From an uncultured Formosa sp. (lineage in GTDB: Bacteria; Bacteroidota; Bacteroidia; Flavobacteriales; Flavobacteriaceae): a stretch of DNA of 64,000 nucleotides. The notes beneath the pieces are model-generated. The model did not search any database. It saw only the letters and a program-made list of their open reading frames with translations, and was not told the origin of the DNA. The position numbers were made by a program, and so were the translations under genes. Positions 8,943-17,085 of the stretch are shown in pieces. Positions within the stretch are counted from its first letter, which is position 1. The number at the start of each line of letters is the position of its first letter. The DNA lies in the NCBI RefSeq assembly GCF_947500765.1, contig NZ_CANMTH010000007.1:62001-126000 (forward strand), written 5' to 3'.

Positions 8943-10130
8943 TTATGATTTAAAATTTTCGTAGCATTCTGTAGCTATTTCTAATTCTTCATTAGTAGGC
9001 ACAATTAAAATTTTAGTTTTAGAACCTGCGACGTTAATATTTCTAATATTAGGTAAACGTTCTGCATTTAAAGCTTCATCTAAATGAATTCCGAAGTAAT
9101 CCATTTGGTCACAAACCATTTTTCTTATAGTAGCACTGTTTTCTCCAATACCAGCTGTAAATACTATTGCATCTAATCCTTTTAAAGTAGCAGTATAAGC
9201 GCCAATAAATTTCTTAATACGGTATGCATTCATTTCTAAAGCAAGAATACAATTTGTATTACCTAACTCTGCCTGGGCTTCAATATCACGTAAATCACTA
9301 TACCCGGTTAAGCCTAGCATACCACTTTCTTTAGATAAAATTGAAACAATTTCTTCTTTAGTATAGTTGTATTTATCCATTAAAAAAAAGATTACAGACT
9401 GGTCTATAGCTCCACTACGTGTTCCCATTATTAAACCGTCGTTAGGTCCGAAACCTAGAGTATGGTCTAAGCTTTGTCCGTTTTGTACCGCTGTCATACT
9501 ACATCCATTTCCTAAGTGAATAGAAATTAATTTAGCATCTGGTTTACCTAAAAACTCAACAGCGCGATCTGTAACATATTTATGAGATAATCCATGGAAA
9601 CCGTAAACACGAACATTGTCGTCTTCAAAAAACTTGTTAGCAATAGCATATCTATAAGCTACTGCAGGTAAAGATTGATGGAAAGCCGTGTCGAAAAGTG
9701 CGATTTGTTTAGATTTTGTAAAGATTTTTTCAGCAACTTCAATACCATCTAAATTTGGTGGATTGTGAAGTGGTGCTAATAAAATTAAGTCACGAATTAT
9801 ATCTTTAATTTCTTCAGTAACTTCTACGGGATCAGAGAATTTTTTTCCACCATGAACGACACGATGTCCAACTAGGTCTATTTCAGCGACGTCTTTAATG
9901 ACCCCTGTTTTCTCATCCATTAACATTTTAGCAACTTCAGCTAAACCAGTAGCATGATTTGGTACAGGGATGTTTAAGGTTACTTTATCTGTTAGATGTT
10001 TATAATGAATAGCACCTTCTTCTAGGCCAATACGCTCTACCAATCCAGAAGCTATTACAGTTTCTGAAGGCATCTCGATTAGTTGAAACTTGATAGAAGA
10101 ACTACCAGAATTAATAACAAGAATTTTCAT
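8943..10130 (-). CDS. ackA: Acetate kinase
   Basis: Converts acetyl phosphate and ADP to acetate and ATP (reversible), the second step of acetate overflow. The 395-residue cytoplasmic protein has the ASKHA-fold motifs: N-terminal NSGSSSIKFQL, HRVVHGG, DTAFHQSLP, GFHGLSHKYV, HLGNGCSM and GIGENSATIR. Length matches the family. It follows pta on the same strand with a 44-base gap, the usual pta-ackA operon. Confidence 0.97.
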   Translation of the reverse strand: MKILVINSGSSSIKFQLIEMPSETVIASGLVERIGLEEGAIHYKHLTDKVTLNIPVPNHATGLAEVAKMLMDEKTGVIKDVAEIDLVGHRVVHGGKKFSDPVEVTEEIKDIIRDLILLAPLHNPPNLDGIEVAEKIFTKSKQIALFDTAFHQSLPAVAYRYAIANKFFEDDNVRVYGFHGLSHKYVTDRAVEFLGKPDAKLISIHLGNGCSMTAVQNGQSLDHTLGFGPNDGLIMGTRSGAIDQSVIFFLMDKYNYTKEEIVSILSKESGMLGLTGYSDLRDIEAQAELGNTNCILALEMNAYRIKKFIGAYTATLKGLDAIVFTAGIGENSATIRKMVCDQMDYFGIHLDEALNAERLPNIRNINVAGSKTKILIVPTNEELEIATECYENFKS

Positions 10131-10174
10131 GTGTTTGTTTTGTTTTGTTTTTTAGTTTAATTTTTTATTTCAGA

Positions 10175-12271
10175 TTAAATACCTTGAGCTTGAATGGCTG
10201 TTAAAATCACTGTATTTAATATATCGTCTATGGTACAACCACGACTTAAATCATTTACCGGTTTGTTTAAACCTTGCAACATTGGTCCAATTGCTAAAGC
10301 ACCTGTTTCTCTTTGTACGGCTTTATATGTATTGTTTCCTGTATTTAAGTCAGGGAAAATAAGTACTGTAGCTTGTCCAGCAACTTCTGAACCAGGCATT
10401 TTACTTTGGCCAACTTTTAAATCAACAGCAGCATCATATTGAATAGGTCCTTCAATTTTTAAATCTGGACATTGTGCTCTTACAATTTCTGTAGCTTCTC
10501 TTACTTTATCTACATCTTCACCTTTTCCAGATGTACCAGAAGAGTATGATAACATAGCAACGCGAGGTTCAATACCAAATGCAGCAGAACTTTTTGCTGA
10601 AGAGATTGCAATTTCTGCGAGTTGAGCAGCATTAGGATTTGGGTTGATTGCACAATCTCCAAAGACAGATACACGGTCGTCTAAGCACATAAAGAATACA
10701 GACGATACGATAGAGCATTCTGGTTTGGTTTTAATAAATTGTAAGGCAGGTAAAATGGTGTGACCTGTAGTATGTACAGCTCCAGAAACCATTCCGTCGG
10801 CATCATTTTTATAAATCATCATGGTTCCAAAATAAGATACATCGTTCATCATGTCTCTTGCCATGTCCATGTTTACATTTTTATGTTTACGCAATTCGTA
10901 GAATGTTTCAACGTAATCTTCAAAATTTTCGTAATCTGATGGGAAAATAATTTTGGTTTTATTGTAGTCTAAAGTTAAACCAAGTTCTGTTGCTTTATCT
11001 TTTATTTCTTTAGGATGTCCTAAAAGAACAATATCTACTAAATCTAAAACTTCTAAACGCGCCGCAGCAGTTAAGATTCTAGGATCTAAAGCTTCAGGTA
11101 ATACAATACGTTTTTTAGATTTACGCGCTTTTTGTATTAAGTTATATTGGAACATACGTGGTGTAGTTACCTTATTTTCGAAAGCTGTAAGTTTTTCTAA
11201 TATGTTTTTTACACGTACATGTTTCTGAAACATTTCTAAAGATGTTAAAATCTTAGTTTTGCTATCAGCATAAATATTAGATTTAATATTTCCAATTCTA
11301 TAAGTTGTATTAAATGTTCCGTCATTAACAGAAAGAATAGGAACAACAGTTGTTAAACCATCAATTAACTGTAAAATAGATGGCTCAGGAAGTATACCTC
11401 CTGTTAAAATAATACCAGAAATATTAGGGTAGTTACTAGACGAGTGAGCTTGTAAAGAACCTAAAATTAAATCGGCACGGTCTCCTGGAGTAATCACTAC
11501 AGAACCTTCACGTAAATGGGTTAAGAAATTACGTAATTGCATAGCACCTACAGCAAATTTTCCTGATAAATTTCCTAAATGTTCTTCTCCAAAAAGTACT
11601 TTTCCGTTTAAGTTTTCTTTAATCTCCTTCATTGTTGGAGATGCTAAAGATTTTACCATTGGTATGGTTGTAAATTCAACTTCTTCAGGTAAAAATGCAC
11701 TCACAGCACTTTGTAACACGGTGATGTTTTCTGGTTGAATTTTATTTGCAACTAAAGCAATAACTTCAACATCGTGGCTTTTAAATGTTTTGTAAGCCAT
11801 TTCTGCATTATTAGTAAAATCTTCTAAAGTTTTATCTTCACAAGTACTCACTATAATTGTAGGTAAGCCTAAGTTTTTTGCAATATTTACATTCCAGTCA
11901 AATTCAAAAACAGTTCCTTCTCCAAGGAAGTCGGTTCCTTCAACTAAAATAAAATCATACTTTTCTTCTAAAGCTTTATACTTTTTAATAATAAGATCTA
12001 AGGAATCTCCAATTTTACCTGCATTTCTATTTTGTACAATCTCATTTCTAGTCAATGCATAGGTTTCAGTATACGGGATATCTATATTAAAATGTGAAAG
12101 TACAGTATCTATATGATTATCACGTTTATCACTTTCTCGTTTATCTATAATTGGTCTGAAGTATGCTACCTTTGCGGTCTGGCCTAAAAGATTTTGCATT
12201 AATCCAAGTGAAATAATTGATTTTCCACTGTTTGGTTCTAAGGTGGCGATGTAAAGTCCTTTGCTCATCAC
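10175..12271 (-). CDS. pta: Phosphate acetyltransferase, long three-domain form
   Basis: Transfers acetyl from acetyl-CoA to phosphate. The 698-residue protein has the long architecture: an N-terminal P-loop domain (EPNSGKS near residue 12, similar to dethiobiotin synthetase), a middle DRTGG domain (about 215-330, with GDRADLILG and ISGIILTGG), and the C-terminal catalytic PTA domain (about 375-698, with KARKSKKRIVLPEA and MLSYSSGTSGKG). It is the first gene of the pta-ackA operon. The N-terminal domains are regulatory in E. coli Pta; here that role is inferred. Confidence 0.95.
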   Translation of the reverse strand: MMSKGLYIATLEPNSGKSIISLGLMQNLLGQTAKVAYFRPIIDKRESDKRDNHIDTVLSHFNIDIPYTETYALTRNEIVQNRNAGKIGDSLDLIIKKYKALEEKYDFILVEGTDFLGEGTVFEFDWNVNIAKNLGLPTIIVSTCEDKTLEDFTNNAEMAYKTFKSHDVEVIALVANKIQPENITVLQSAVSAFLPEEVEFTTIPMVKSLASPTMKEIKENLNGKVLFGEEHLGNLSGKFAVGAMQLRNFLTHLREGSVVITPGDRADLILGSLQAHSSSNYPNISGIILTGGILPEPSILQLIDGLTTVVPILSVNDGTFNTTYRIGNIKSNIYADSKTKILTSLEMFQKHVRVKNILEKLTAFENKVTTPRMFQYNLIQKARKSKKRIVLPEALDPRILTAAARLEVLDLVDIVLLGHPKEIKDKATELGLTLDYNKTKIIFPSDYENFEDYVETFYELRKHKNVNMDMARDMMNDVSYFGTMMIYKNDADGMVSGAVHTTGHTILPALQFIKTKPECSIVSSVFFMCLDDRVSVFGDCAINPNPNAAQLAEIAISSAKSSAAFGIEPRVAMLSYSSGTSGKGEDVDKVREATEIVRAQCPDLKIEGPIQYDAAVDLKVGQSKMPGSEVAGQATVLIFPDLNTGNNTYKAVQRETGALAIGPMLQGLNKPVNDLSRGCTIDDILNTVILTAIQAQGI

Positions 12272-12493
12272 TATTATTGTTTTGTTTTTTACGAATTTAA
12301 TGATTTTTAGTATCTTTTTTAACAGAAACTAAAGCATAAAGTTCGTGTTTCTGAAAAAGTTTTAAAAATCTGTGCAAAGAACACCTTTTTCATGGAATTA
12401 TGAACTGATTTTTATCATGTTTGAAAAATAAAATGTGCTAGTTTTTAACAAGATGATAATACTTGTCTGTTTTTTATTAGCGAATCATTTTTC

Positions 12494-12501
12494 TATATTT
12501 G
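12494..12501 (+). promoter_or_regulatory. -7 promoter box of the peptidylprolyl isomerase gene
   Basis: TATATTTG matches TAnnTTTG exactly and lies 22 bases before the ATG at 12524. A good -33 TTG at normal spacing is not seen. Confidence 0.5.
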
Positions 12502-12523
12502 CGCCTCATTAAAATAGAAACAG

Positions 12524-13459
12524 ATGCAAGACGGATTATACGCAAAATTTAATACTACAAAAGGGGCTGTTTTAGTAGCCTTAGAATTTGAAAAGACGCC
12601 GGGGACGGTAGGTAATTTTGTTGCTTTAGCAGAAGGTAATTTAGAAAATTCGGTTAAATCACAAGGAAATCCATATTATGACGGATTAAAATTTCATCGT
12701 GTTATTCCAGATTTCATGGTTCAAGGTGGTTGCCCGCTAGGAACAGGAACTGGTGATGCAGGATATAAGTTTGATGACGAATTTCACCCAGATTTAAAGC
12801 ATGATCGTCCAGGAATCCTTTCTATGGCTAATGCAGGTCCTGGTACTAACGGAAGTCAGTTTTTTATTACACACGTAGCAACTCCATGGTTGGATAATGC
12901 TCATACTGTTTTTGGACACGTTGTTGAAGGTCAGGATGTCGTAGATGCAATTGCTCAAGGTGATGCTATTGAAACTTTAGAAATTATTAGAGTAGGTGAA
13001 GCAGCAGAAGCTTTTAAAGCTGTAGAAGCATTTAGAACTTTTGAAGGATCTCGTGAAAAGCGTTTAGCAGAAGCTAAAGCAGAACAAGATGCAGCATTAG
13101 ATAAAATTGCAGCCGGGTTTAATAAAACAGCTAGCGGATTACGTTACCAAGTTTTACAAGCTTCAAAAAGCGGAAAGAAAGCAACAAAAGGACAAACTGT
13201 TTCTGTACACTATAAAGGTCAGTTACAAGATGGTACTGTATTTGATTCTTCATACAAACGTAAAGAACCTATTGAATTTCCTGTTGGCGTAGGTCAAGTT
13301 ATTGCAGGATGGGATGAAGGAATTCTTTTGTTAGAAGTAGGAGATAAAGCACGTTTAGTTATTCCTAGTGATTTAGGATACGGTTCTCGTGGTGCAGGAG
13401 GAGTTATTCCGCCAGATGCAACTTTAATTTTCGATGTAGAATTAATGGATGTAAAATAA
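12524..13459 (+). CDS. Peptidylprolyl isomerase: cyclophilin-FKBP fusion
   Basis: A 311-residue protein joining two unrelated prolyl isomerase folds. Residues 5-158 are a cyclophilin domain with catalytic FHR (Arg59), QFF (112-114), Trp122 and His127. Residues 160-200 form a charged helical linker. Residues 222-311 are an FKBP domain with [26 protein letters not shown] and the C-terminal [13 protein letters not shown]. There is no signal peptide, so it should work in the cytoplasm on nascent or misfolded proteins. Both active sites look intact. It is a single-gene unit with its own -7 box and a downstream terminator. Confidence 0.92.
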   Translation: MQDGLYAKFNTTKGAVLVALEFEKTPGTVGNFVALAEGNLENSVKSQGNPYYDGLKFHRVIPDFMVQGGCPLGTGTGDAGYKFDDEFHPDLKHDRPGILSMANAGPGTNGSQFFITHVATPWLDNAHTVFGHVVEGQDVVDAIAQGDAIETLEIIRVGEAAEAFKAVEAFRTFEGSREKRLAEAKAEQDAALDKIAAGFNKTASGLRYQVLQASKSGKKATKGQTVSVHYKGQLQDGTVFDSSYKRKEPIEFPVGVGQVIAGWDEGILLLEVGDKARLVIPSDLGYGSRGAGGVIPPDATLIFDVELMDVK

Positions 13460-13480
13460 CAAATCTTTAAAAATATATTT

Positions 13481-13512
13481 AAAAAGCTATCGGATAACGG
13501 TGGCTTTTTTTA
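13481..13512 (+). terminator. Terminator after the cyclophilin-FKBP gene
   Basis: Stem AAAAAGCTATCG (13481-13492) pairs with CGGTGGCTTTTT (13498-13509) with two wobble pairs, a five-base loop and a T-run. The remaining 240 bases up to 13753 show no convincing gene. Confidence 0.75.
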
Positions 13513-13753
13513 TGTTTTCTAATTTTAGAAATCTATTTTATACATTAGTATTATTGCATTCTATTTATAAGTAGATTGTATACTAAATAAAGACTTTTGA
13601 TTTAGGAATTAGATTATGGAGTAAAAGATTTAAATATTAATGGTTTATTTAATAATACCAACATAGATATTAATAAAAGTCATGATGCAATGCGTATAAG
13701 TTTCGGATTTATGTGTTATTTTTAGAAAAGAATTAATAAATAGCAATTTAATT

Positions 13754-14299
13754 ATGGAATCTTTAGAATCTCAGAAATATCCTATAGGTCATTTTAAATG
13801 CCCTAATCCAATTACTTCTAAACATATCGAAAATTGGATTGATGTGTTAGATAAATTCCCTAAACGGTTAAATGGTATTGTACAACCTTTAACCGATTTT
13901 CAACTAGATACAGAATACCGCCCAGGGGGGTGGACAATTAGGCAATTGGTGCATCATATTGCAGATAGTCATCATCATAGTTATACACGTTTTAAGTGGA
14001 GTTTAACAGAAGATAATCCTGTAATTAAAGCCTATAATCAAGACGATTGGTCTAATCTGGAAGATGCAATAAAAGCTCCTGTAAGCATGTCTTTAATGCA
14101 TATAGAGGCTATACATAAGCGTTTGGTATATCTTTTAAGATCATTAAATGAAGACGATTTAAATAAAAGTTTTGTGCATCCAGAAACCAATACAAAAGTA
14201 TATGTAAAAGAAAATATTGGTAATTATGCTTGGCATAGTAGCCATCATTTTGCACATATTGTTAAAGCTTTAGAGCGTAAAGGTTGGATTAGGCTTTAA
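13754..14299 (+). CDS. DinB/YfiT-family putative bacillithiol transferase
   Basis: A 181-residue four-helix-bundle protein of the DinB superfamily. In B. subtilis YfiT three histidines bind a metal; here His67 (in RQLVHHIADSHHH), His161 and His165 (in WHSSHHFAHI) occupy matching positions. YfiT/BstA proteins are thought to transfer bacillithiol to electrophiles, and several Bacteroidota make bacillithiol. The enzyme activity is inferred from the family. The gene end overlaps by 11 bases the end of a thioredoxin-fold gene on the other strand. Confidence 0.8.
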   Translation: MESLESQKYPIGHFKCPNPITSKHIENWIDVLDKFPKRLNGIVQPLTDFQLDTEYRPGGWTIRQLVHHIADSHHHSYTRFKWSLTEDNPVIKAYNQDDWSNLEDAIKAPVSMSLMHIEAIHKRLVYLLRSLNEDDLNKSFVHPETNTKVYVKENIGNYAWHSSHHFAHIVKALERKGWIRL

Positions 14300-14849
14300 A
14301 CCATTTTATATTACAACCAATACTCGGTTTTTGTGTATTTGTATTGTTTTTGTGTTGTAAGATGCAATCTAAAGCATGACGGATATCATTTCCTGTTACC
14401 GGAATGTTATTTCCTGGTCTAGAATCGTCTAGTTGTCCACGATATTTTAATGTTAAATCAGAATTGAATACATAAAAATCAGGTGTGCAAGCCGCGTTGT
14501 AAGCTTTAGCTACAGTTTGAGTTTCGTCAAATAAATAAGGGAAATTATAACCTTCTTTTTCTGCAATTAATTTCATTTTATCTGGAGAATCCTGCGGATA
14601 GTTTTCAACATCATTACTAGAAATAGCAATACAATTTACACCTTGGTTTTTGTAGTCTTTAGCTAATTGAACCAGTTGAGTATTTACATGTATAACAAAC
14701 GGACAATGATTACATATAAAAAATATAACAGTTGCATTTTTTCCTTTTAAGTGATCTAAAGACAAATTTTTATCAGAAATTGTATCTCTTAAAGTAAAGT
14801 TTGGTGCTTTTGTTTCCAAAGGCATCATATTTGAAGGTGTATTAGCCAT
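14289..14849 (-). CDS. Thioredoxin-fold (AhpC/TSA-type) protein with CNHC motif
   Basis: A 186-residue protein with the peroxiredoxin/thioredoxin fold: KAPNFTLRD (14-22), then VIFFICNHCPFV with Cys46 and Cys49 forming a CxxC pair, and a conserved TPDFYVF cis-Pro region about 115-121. There is no signal peptide, so it is cytoplasmic. It resembles the widespread family annotated as thioredoxin-family proteins, whose partner is not known. It is divergent from the CsaA-like gene (45-base gap) and convergent with the YfiT-like gene, with an 11-base overlap. Confidence 0.8.
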   Translation of the reverse strand: MANTPSNMMPLETKAPNFTLRDTISDKNLSLDHLKGKNATVIFFICNHCPFVIHVNTQLVQLAKDYKNQGVNCIAISSNDVENYPQDSPDKMKLIAEKEGYNFPYLFDETQTVAKAYNAACTPDFYVFNSDLTLKYRGQLDDSRPGNNIPVTGNDIRHALDCILQHKNNTNTQKPSIGCNIKWFKA

Positions 14850-14894
14850 AATTCTATTTTTATCAAAGTTCGTAATAATTAGTATTTTTAAAAA

Positions 14895-15230
14895 ATGAAA
14901 CCAACCATAAATTTTGAAGATTTTAGCGCTGTCGATTTGCGTGTCGGAACGATTATAGAAGTTAATGATTTTCCTGAAGCAAGACAGCCAGCATATCAGC
15001 TTGTTATCGATTTTGGAGATTTAGGGATTAAAAAAACATCTGCTCAAATTACTACATTATATAGTAAATCAGATTTGTTACAGAAACAAGTTCTAGGTGT
15101 TGTTAACTTTCCTAAAAAGCAAATTGCTAAATTTATGAGTGAATGTTTAGTGGTTGGGGCTGTAAAAGAAAAAGATGTGATGTTATTACGTCCTGAACAA
15201 CATGTTAAAAATGGCACGTCTGTGCTTTAA
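14895..15230 (+). CDS. csaA: CsaA-like tRNA-binding protein
   Basis: A 111-residue protein consisting only of the EMAP-II-like tRNA-binding OB fold. Family motifs are DLRVGTIIEV (about 14-23), ITTLYSKSDLLQKQVLGVVNFP (about 53-74) and MSECLVVGA (about 81-89). B. subtilis CsaA has been described as a secretion-related chaperone, and related domains occur in aminoacyl-tRNA synthetases. It stands 97 bases before the PlsC-like acyltransferase gene on the same strand. Confidence 0.85.
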   Translation: MKPTINFEDFSAVDLRVGTIIEVNDFPEARQPAYQLVIDFGDLGIKKTSAQITTLYSKSDLLQKQVLGVVNFPKKQIAKFMSECLVVGAVKEKDVMLLRPEQHVKNGTSVL

Positions 15231-15327
15231 TATTTAGCAAGATAATTTACTTACTTTTTAAAAGTATATGATAGATTATTTAAGGATTATTTTTAGATTT
15301 ATATAGCTATTATCAATCATTATTTAC

Positions 15328-16365
15328 ATGACATTAAAACAGCTTAAGTTGCATGCCGTTAAGGCCTATATTTCGTTAGGATTATTTTTTTATTACAAAA
15401 AAATACATGTAAAAGGACAAGAATTTGTGCCTAAAACCAAACCAGTTTTAATATTATCTAATCACCAAAATGGTTTGTTAGATCCGTTATTAATAGCAAC
15501 ACAATCTCATCGTTTTTGTTATTATTTAACGCGTGCGGCTGTATTTCAGAAACCATTAATTTCAAAATTATTAAAAGGATTGAATATGCTTCCAGTGTAT
15601 CGTGTTCGCGATGGTTGGCAAAATATTTCTAATAACAATGCCGTTTTTGAAATTTGTAGAGAGTTATTAAAAAATAAAGAAGCGCTTGTTATTTTTCCAG
15701 AAGGGAGTCATAATTTAAATAGAAAAGTACGTCCTTTAAGTAAAGGATTTACGCGCATTATTTTAGATACTCTAGAGACTTATCCTGATTTAGATTTTCA
15801 ATTATTGCCTGTAGGTGTAAATTATAGAAATCCTAAAGCCTTTGCAGATAGTATGTTTTTAAATATAGGAAAACCTATACCTGCAAAACATTATAAATCG
15901 CTAAAAAAAGCAGAAGCGGTTAAAGCTTTGAAAGCAGATGTTCAAGATCAGATTCAGATACTGACAACCCATATTCAAGATGATTATAATAAAGTTGTTT
16001 CAAGCTTAGAACAAGAGCAAGCAGATTTTTTGAACCCTGAAGTTATTAACCATTATTTAAAAAAAGGAGAGAAGCGTCATGGTTTTAAAAAGCGTATATC
16101 TATTTTGCATCCATTAAAAATAATTTTTAATGTGTTGCTTAAAATTGTTTTATTACCCGTTTACGCGTTGTGGCGATTTATATTACAGCCTAAGATTAAA
16201 GAGGCAGAATTTACAGGAACATTTAAGTTTGCTATAGGGATAACCGTTGCTCCGCTCTGGATACTTCTCTTGTTTTTAATTATTGGTTTCAGTGTGGGGT
16301 GGCTATTGGCTTTTGGAACCCTTATAGGTGTTTTAATATTAGCCCTTTTAGCAGTAAAGTTATAG
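15328..16365 (+). CDS. PlsC-like lysophospholipid acyltransferase with C-terminal membrane helices
   Basis: A 345-residue glycerolipid acyltransferase-family protein. The catalytic block is NHQNGLLD (45-52), so His46 and Asp52 are five residues apart rather than the usual four; FPEGSHN (123-129) is the second family motif. Two C-terminal hydrophobic regions (about 255-275 and 300-340) anchor it. It probably acylates lysophosphatidic acid or glycerol phosphate in phospholipid synthesis, but the acceptor cannot be told. The longer H-x5-D spacing resembles Gpt2/Sct1-type acyltransferases. Confidence 0.8.
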   Translation: MTLKQLKLHAVKAYISLGLFFYYKKIHVKGQEFVPKTKPVLILSNHQNGLLDPLLIATQSHRFCYYLTRAAVFQKPLISKLLKGLNMLPVYRVRDGWQNISNNNAVFEICRELLKNKEALVIFPEGSHNLNRKVRPLSKGFTRIILDTLETYPDLDFQLLPVGVNYRNPKAFADSMFLNIGKPIPAKHYKSLKKAEAVKALKADVQDQIQILTTHIQDDYNKVVSSLEQEQADFLNPEVINHYLKKGEKRHGFKKRISILHPLKIIFNVLLKIVLLPVYALWRFILQPKIKEAEFTGTFKFAIGITVAPLWILLLFLIIGFSVGWLLAFGTLIGVLILALLAVKL

Positions 16366-16380
16366 GCGAGTTTAATGCGT

Positions 16381-16411
16381 AAAAAAAAAACCGTTACAAA
16401 AGTAACGGTTT
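16381..16411 (-). terminator. Terminator downstream of the PUR-domain gene
   Basis: A ten-base-pair stem (16388-16397 with 16402-16411, core ACCGTTAC/GTAACGGT), loop AAAA. On the minus strand it is followed by a run of ten Us (plus-strand As 16381-16390), so it mainly ends transcripts from the minus-strand gene at 16432-16824. Confidence 0.85.
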
Positions 16412-16431
16412 AATAGGTGTGTGAGTTTTAA

Positions 16432-16824
16432 TTAAATATCATCAAAACTAATATCTGTAAATTTTTCAGCTGAGTTGTGAGCTGTTTCAATCACCTCTTC
16501 TTGATTATCATCATATTCTTTTTTGAAATCTTTTTGATGACGTTCACTAATAACTTCATCTCCTTTTTCATCAATAATATAATCAGTCATTTCGTTTAAA
16601 ATATCTCTAAACTCAGAAAAATCTTCTTTGTATAAGTATATTTTATGTTTTTTATAATGATATGATCCATCATCATTTGTAAATTTTTTACTTTCAGTAA
16701 TTGTTAAATAATAATCACCTGCTTTAGTCGCTCTAACATCAAAAAAATATGTTCGTCTCCCTGCTCTTAATACTTTAGAAAAAATCTCCTCTTTCTCCAT
16801 CATGCCATTAGTGTCCATACTCAT
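16432..16824 (-). CDS. PUR-alpha-like DNA/RNA-binding protein (DUF3276)
   Basis: A 130-residue protein with one PUR repeat (about 10-85): EEIFSKVLRAGRRTYFFDVR, then YYLTITESKK, then KHKIYLYKEDF. The tail (86-130) is strongly acidic. Such single-repeat proteins bind nucleic acid in Borrelia (BpuR) and are universal in Bacteroidota; the target here is unknown. A promoter with good spacing lies at 16899-16927 (minus strand), giving a leader of about 70 bases, and a strong terminator follows the gene. Confidence 0.82.
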   Translation of the reverse strand: MSMDTNGMMEKEEIFSKVLRAGRRTYFFDVRATKAGDYYLTITESKKFTNDDGSYHYKKHKIYLYKEDFSEFRDILNEMTDYIIDEKGDEVISERHQKDFKKEYDDNQEEVIETAHNSAEKFTDISFDDI

Positions 16825-16898
16825 ATTTTACTATTAATAAGATTTAAAATGTTTTATTTAAGTTGCTAATAATTTCTTGTTTAATCCGTTATTAAATA

Positions 16899-16927
16899 CA
16901 AAATTAATAATCTTGAGTTTATTACAA
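16899..16927 (-). promoter_or_regulatory. Promoter of the PUR-domain gene
   Basis: Minus-strand reading: TTG (plus 16925-16927), 18 bases, TAATTTTG (plus 16899-16906). The -7 box is an exact TAnnTTTG match. It lies inside a short plus-strand open frame at 16877-17077, which I therefore do not accept as a gene. Confidence 0.55.
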
Positions 16928-17085
16928 GATTTAATGTATTACTCATCTTATGCAAGAGCTACGGAAAATAAGTTCTGTAAGTCTCTAGTAACTATTAAAG
17001 ATGAAAAAACGGAAATTCAATGTATTTATAAATATAAAGTAATTTCCTTTCAAAAATCTAAAAAAAAGAAATACTAACCAACAAA

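Noticed and set aside
16877..17077. A 66-codon plus-strand open frame between the PUR gene and the ABC exporter
   Set aside because: Its start region holds the minus-strand promoter of the PUR gene (16899-16927), the composition is not protein-like, and no family is recognised.
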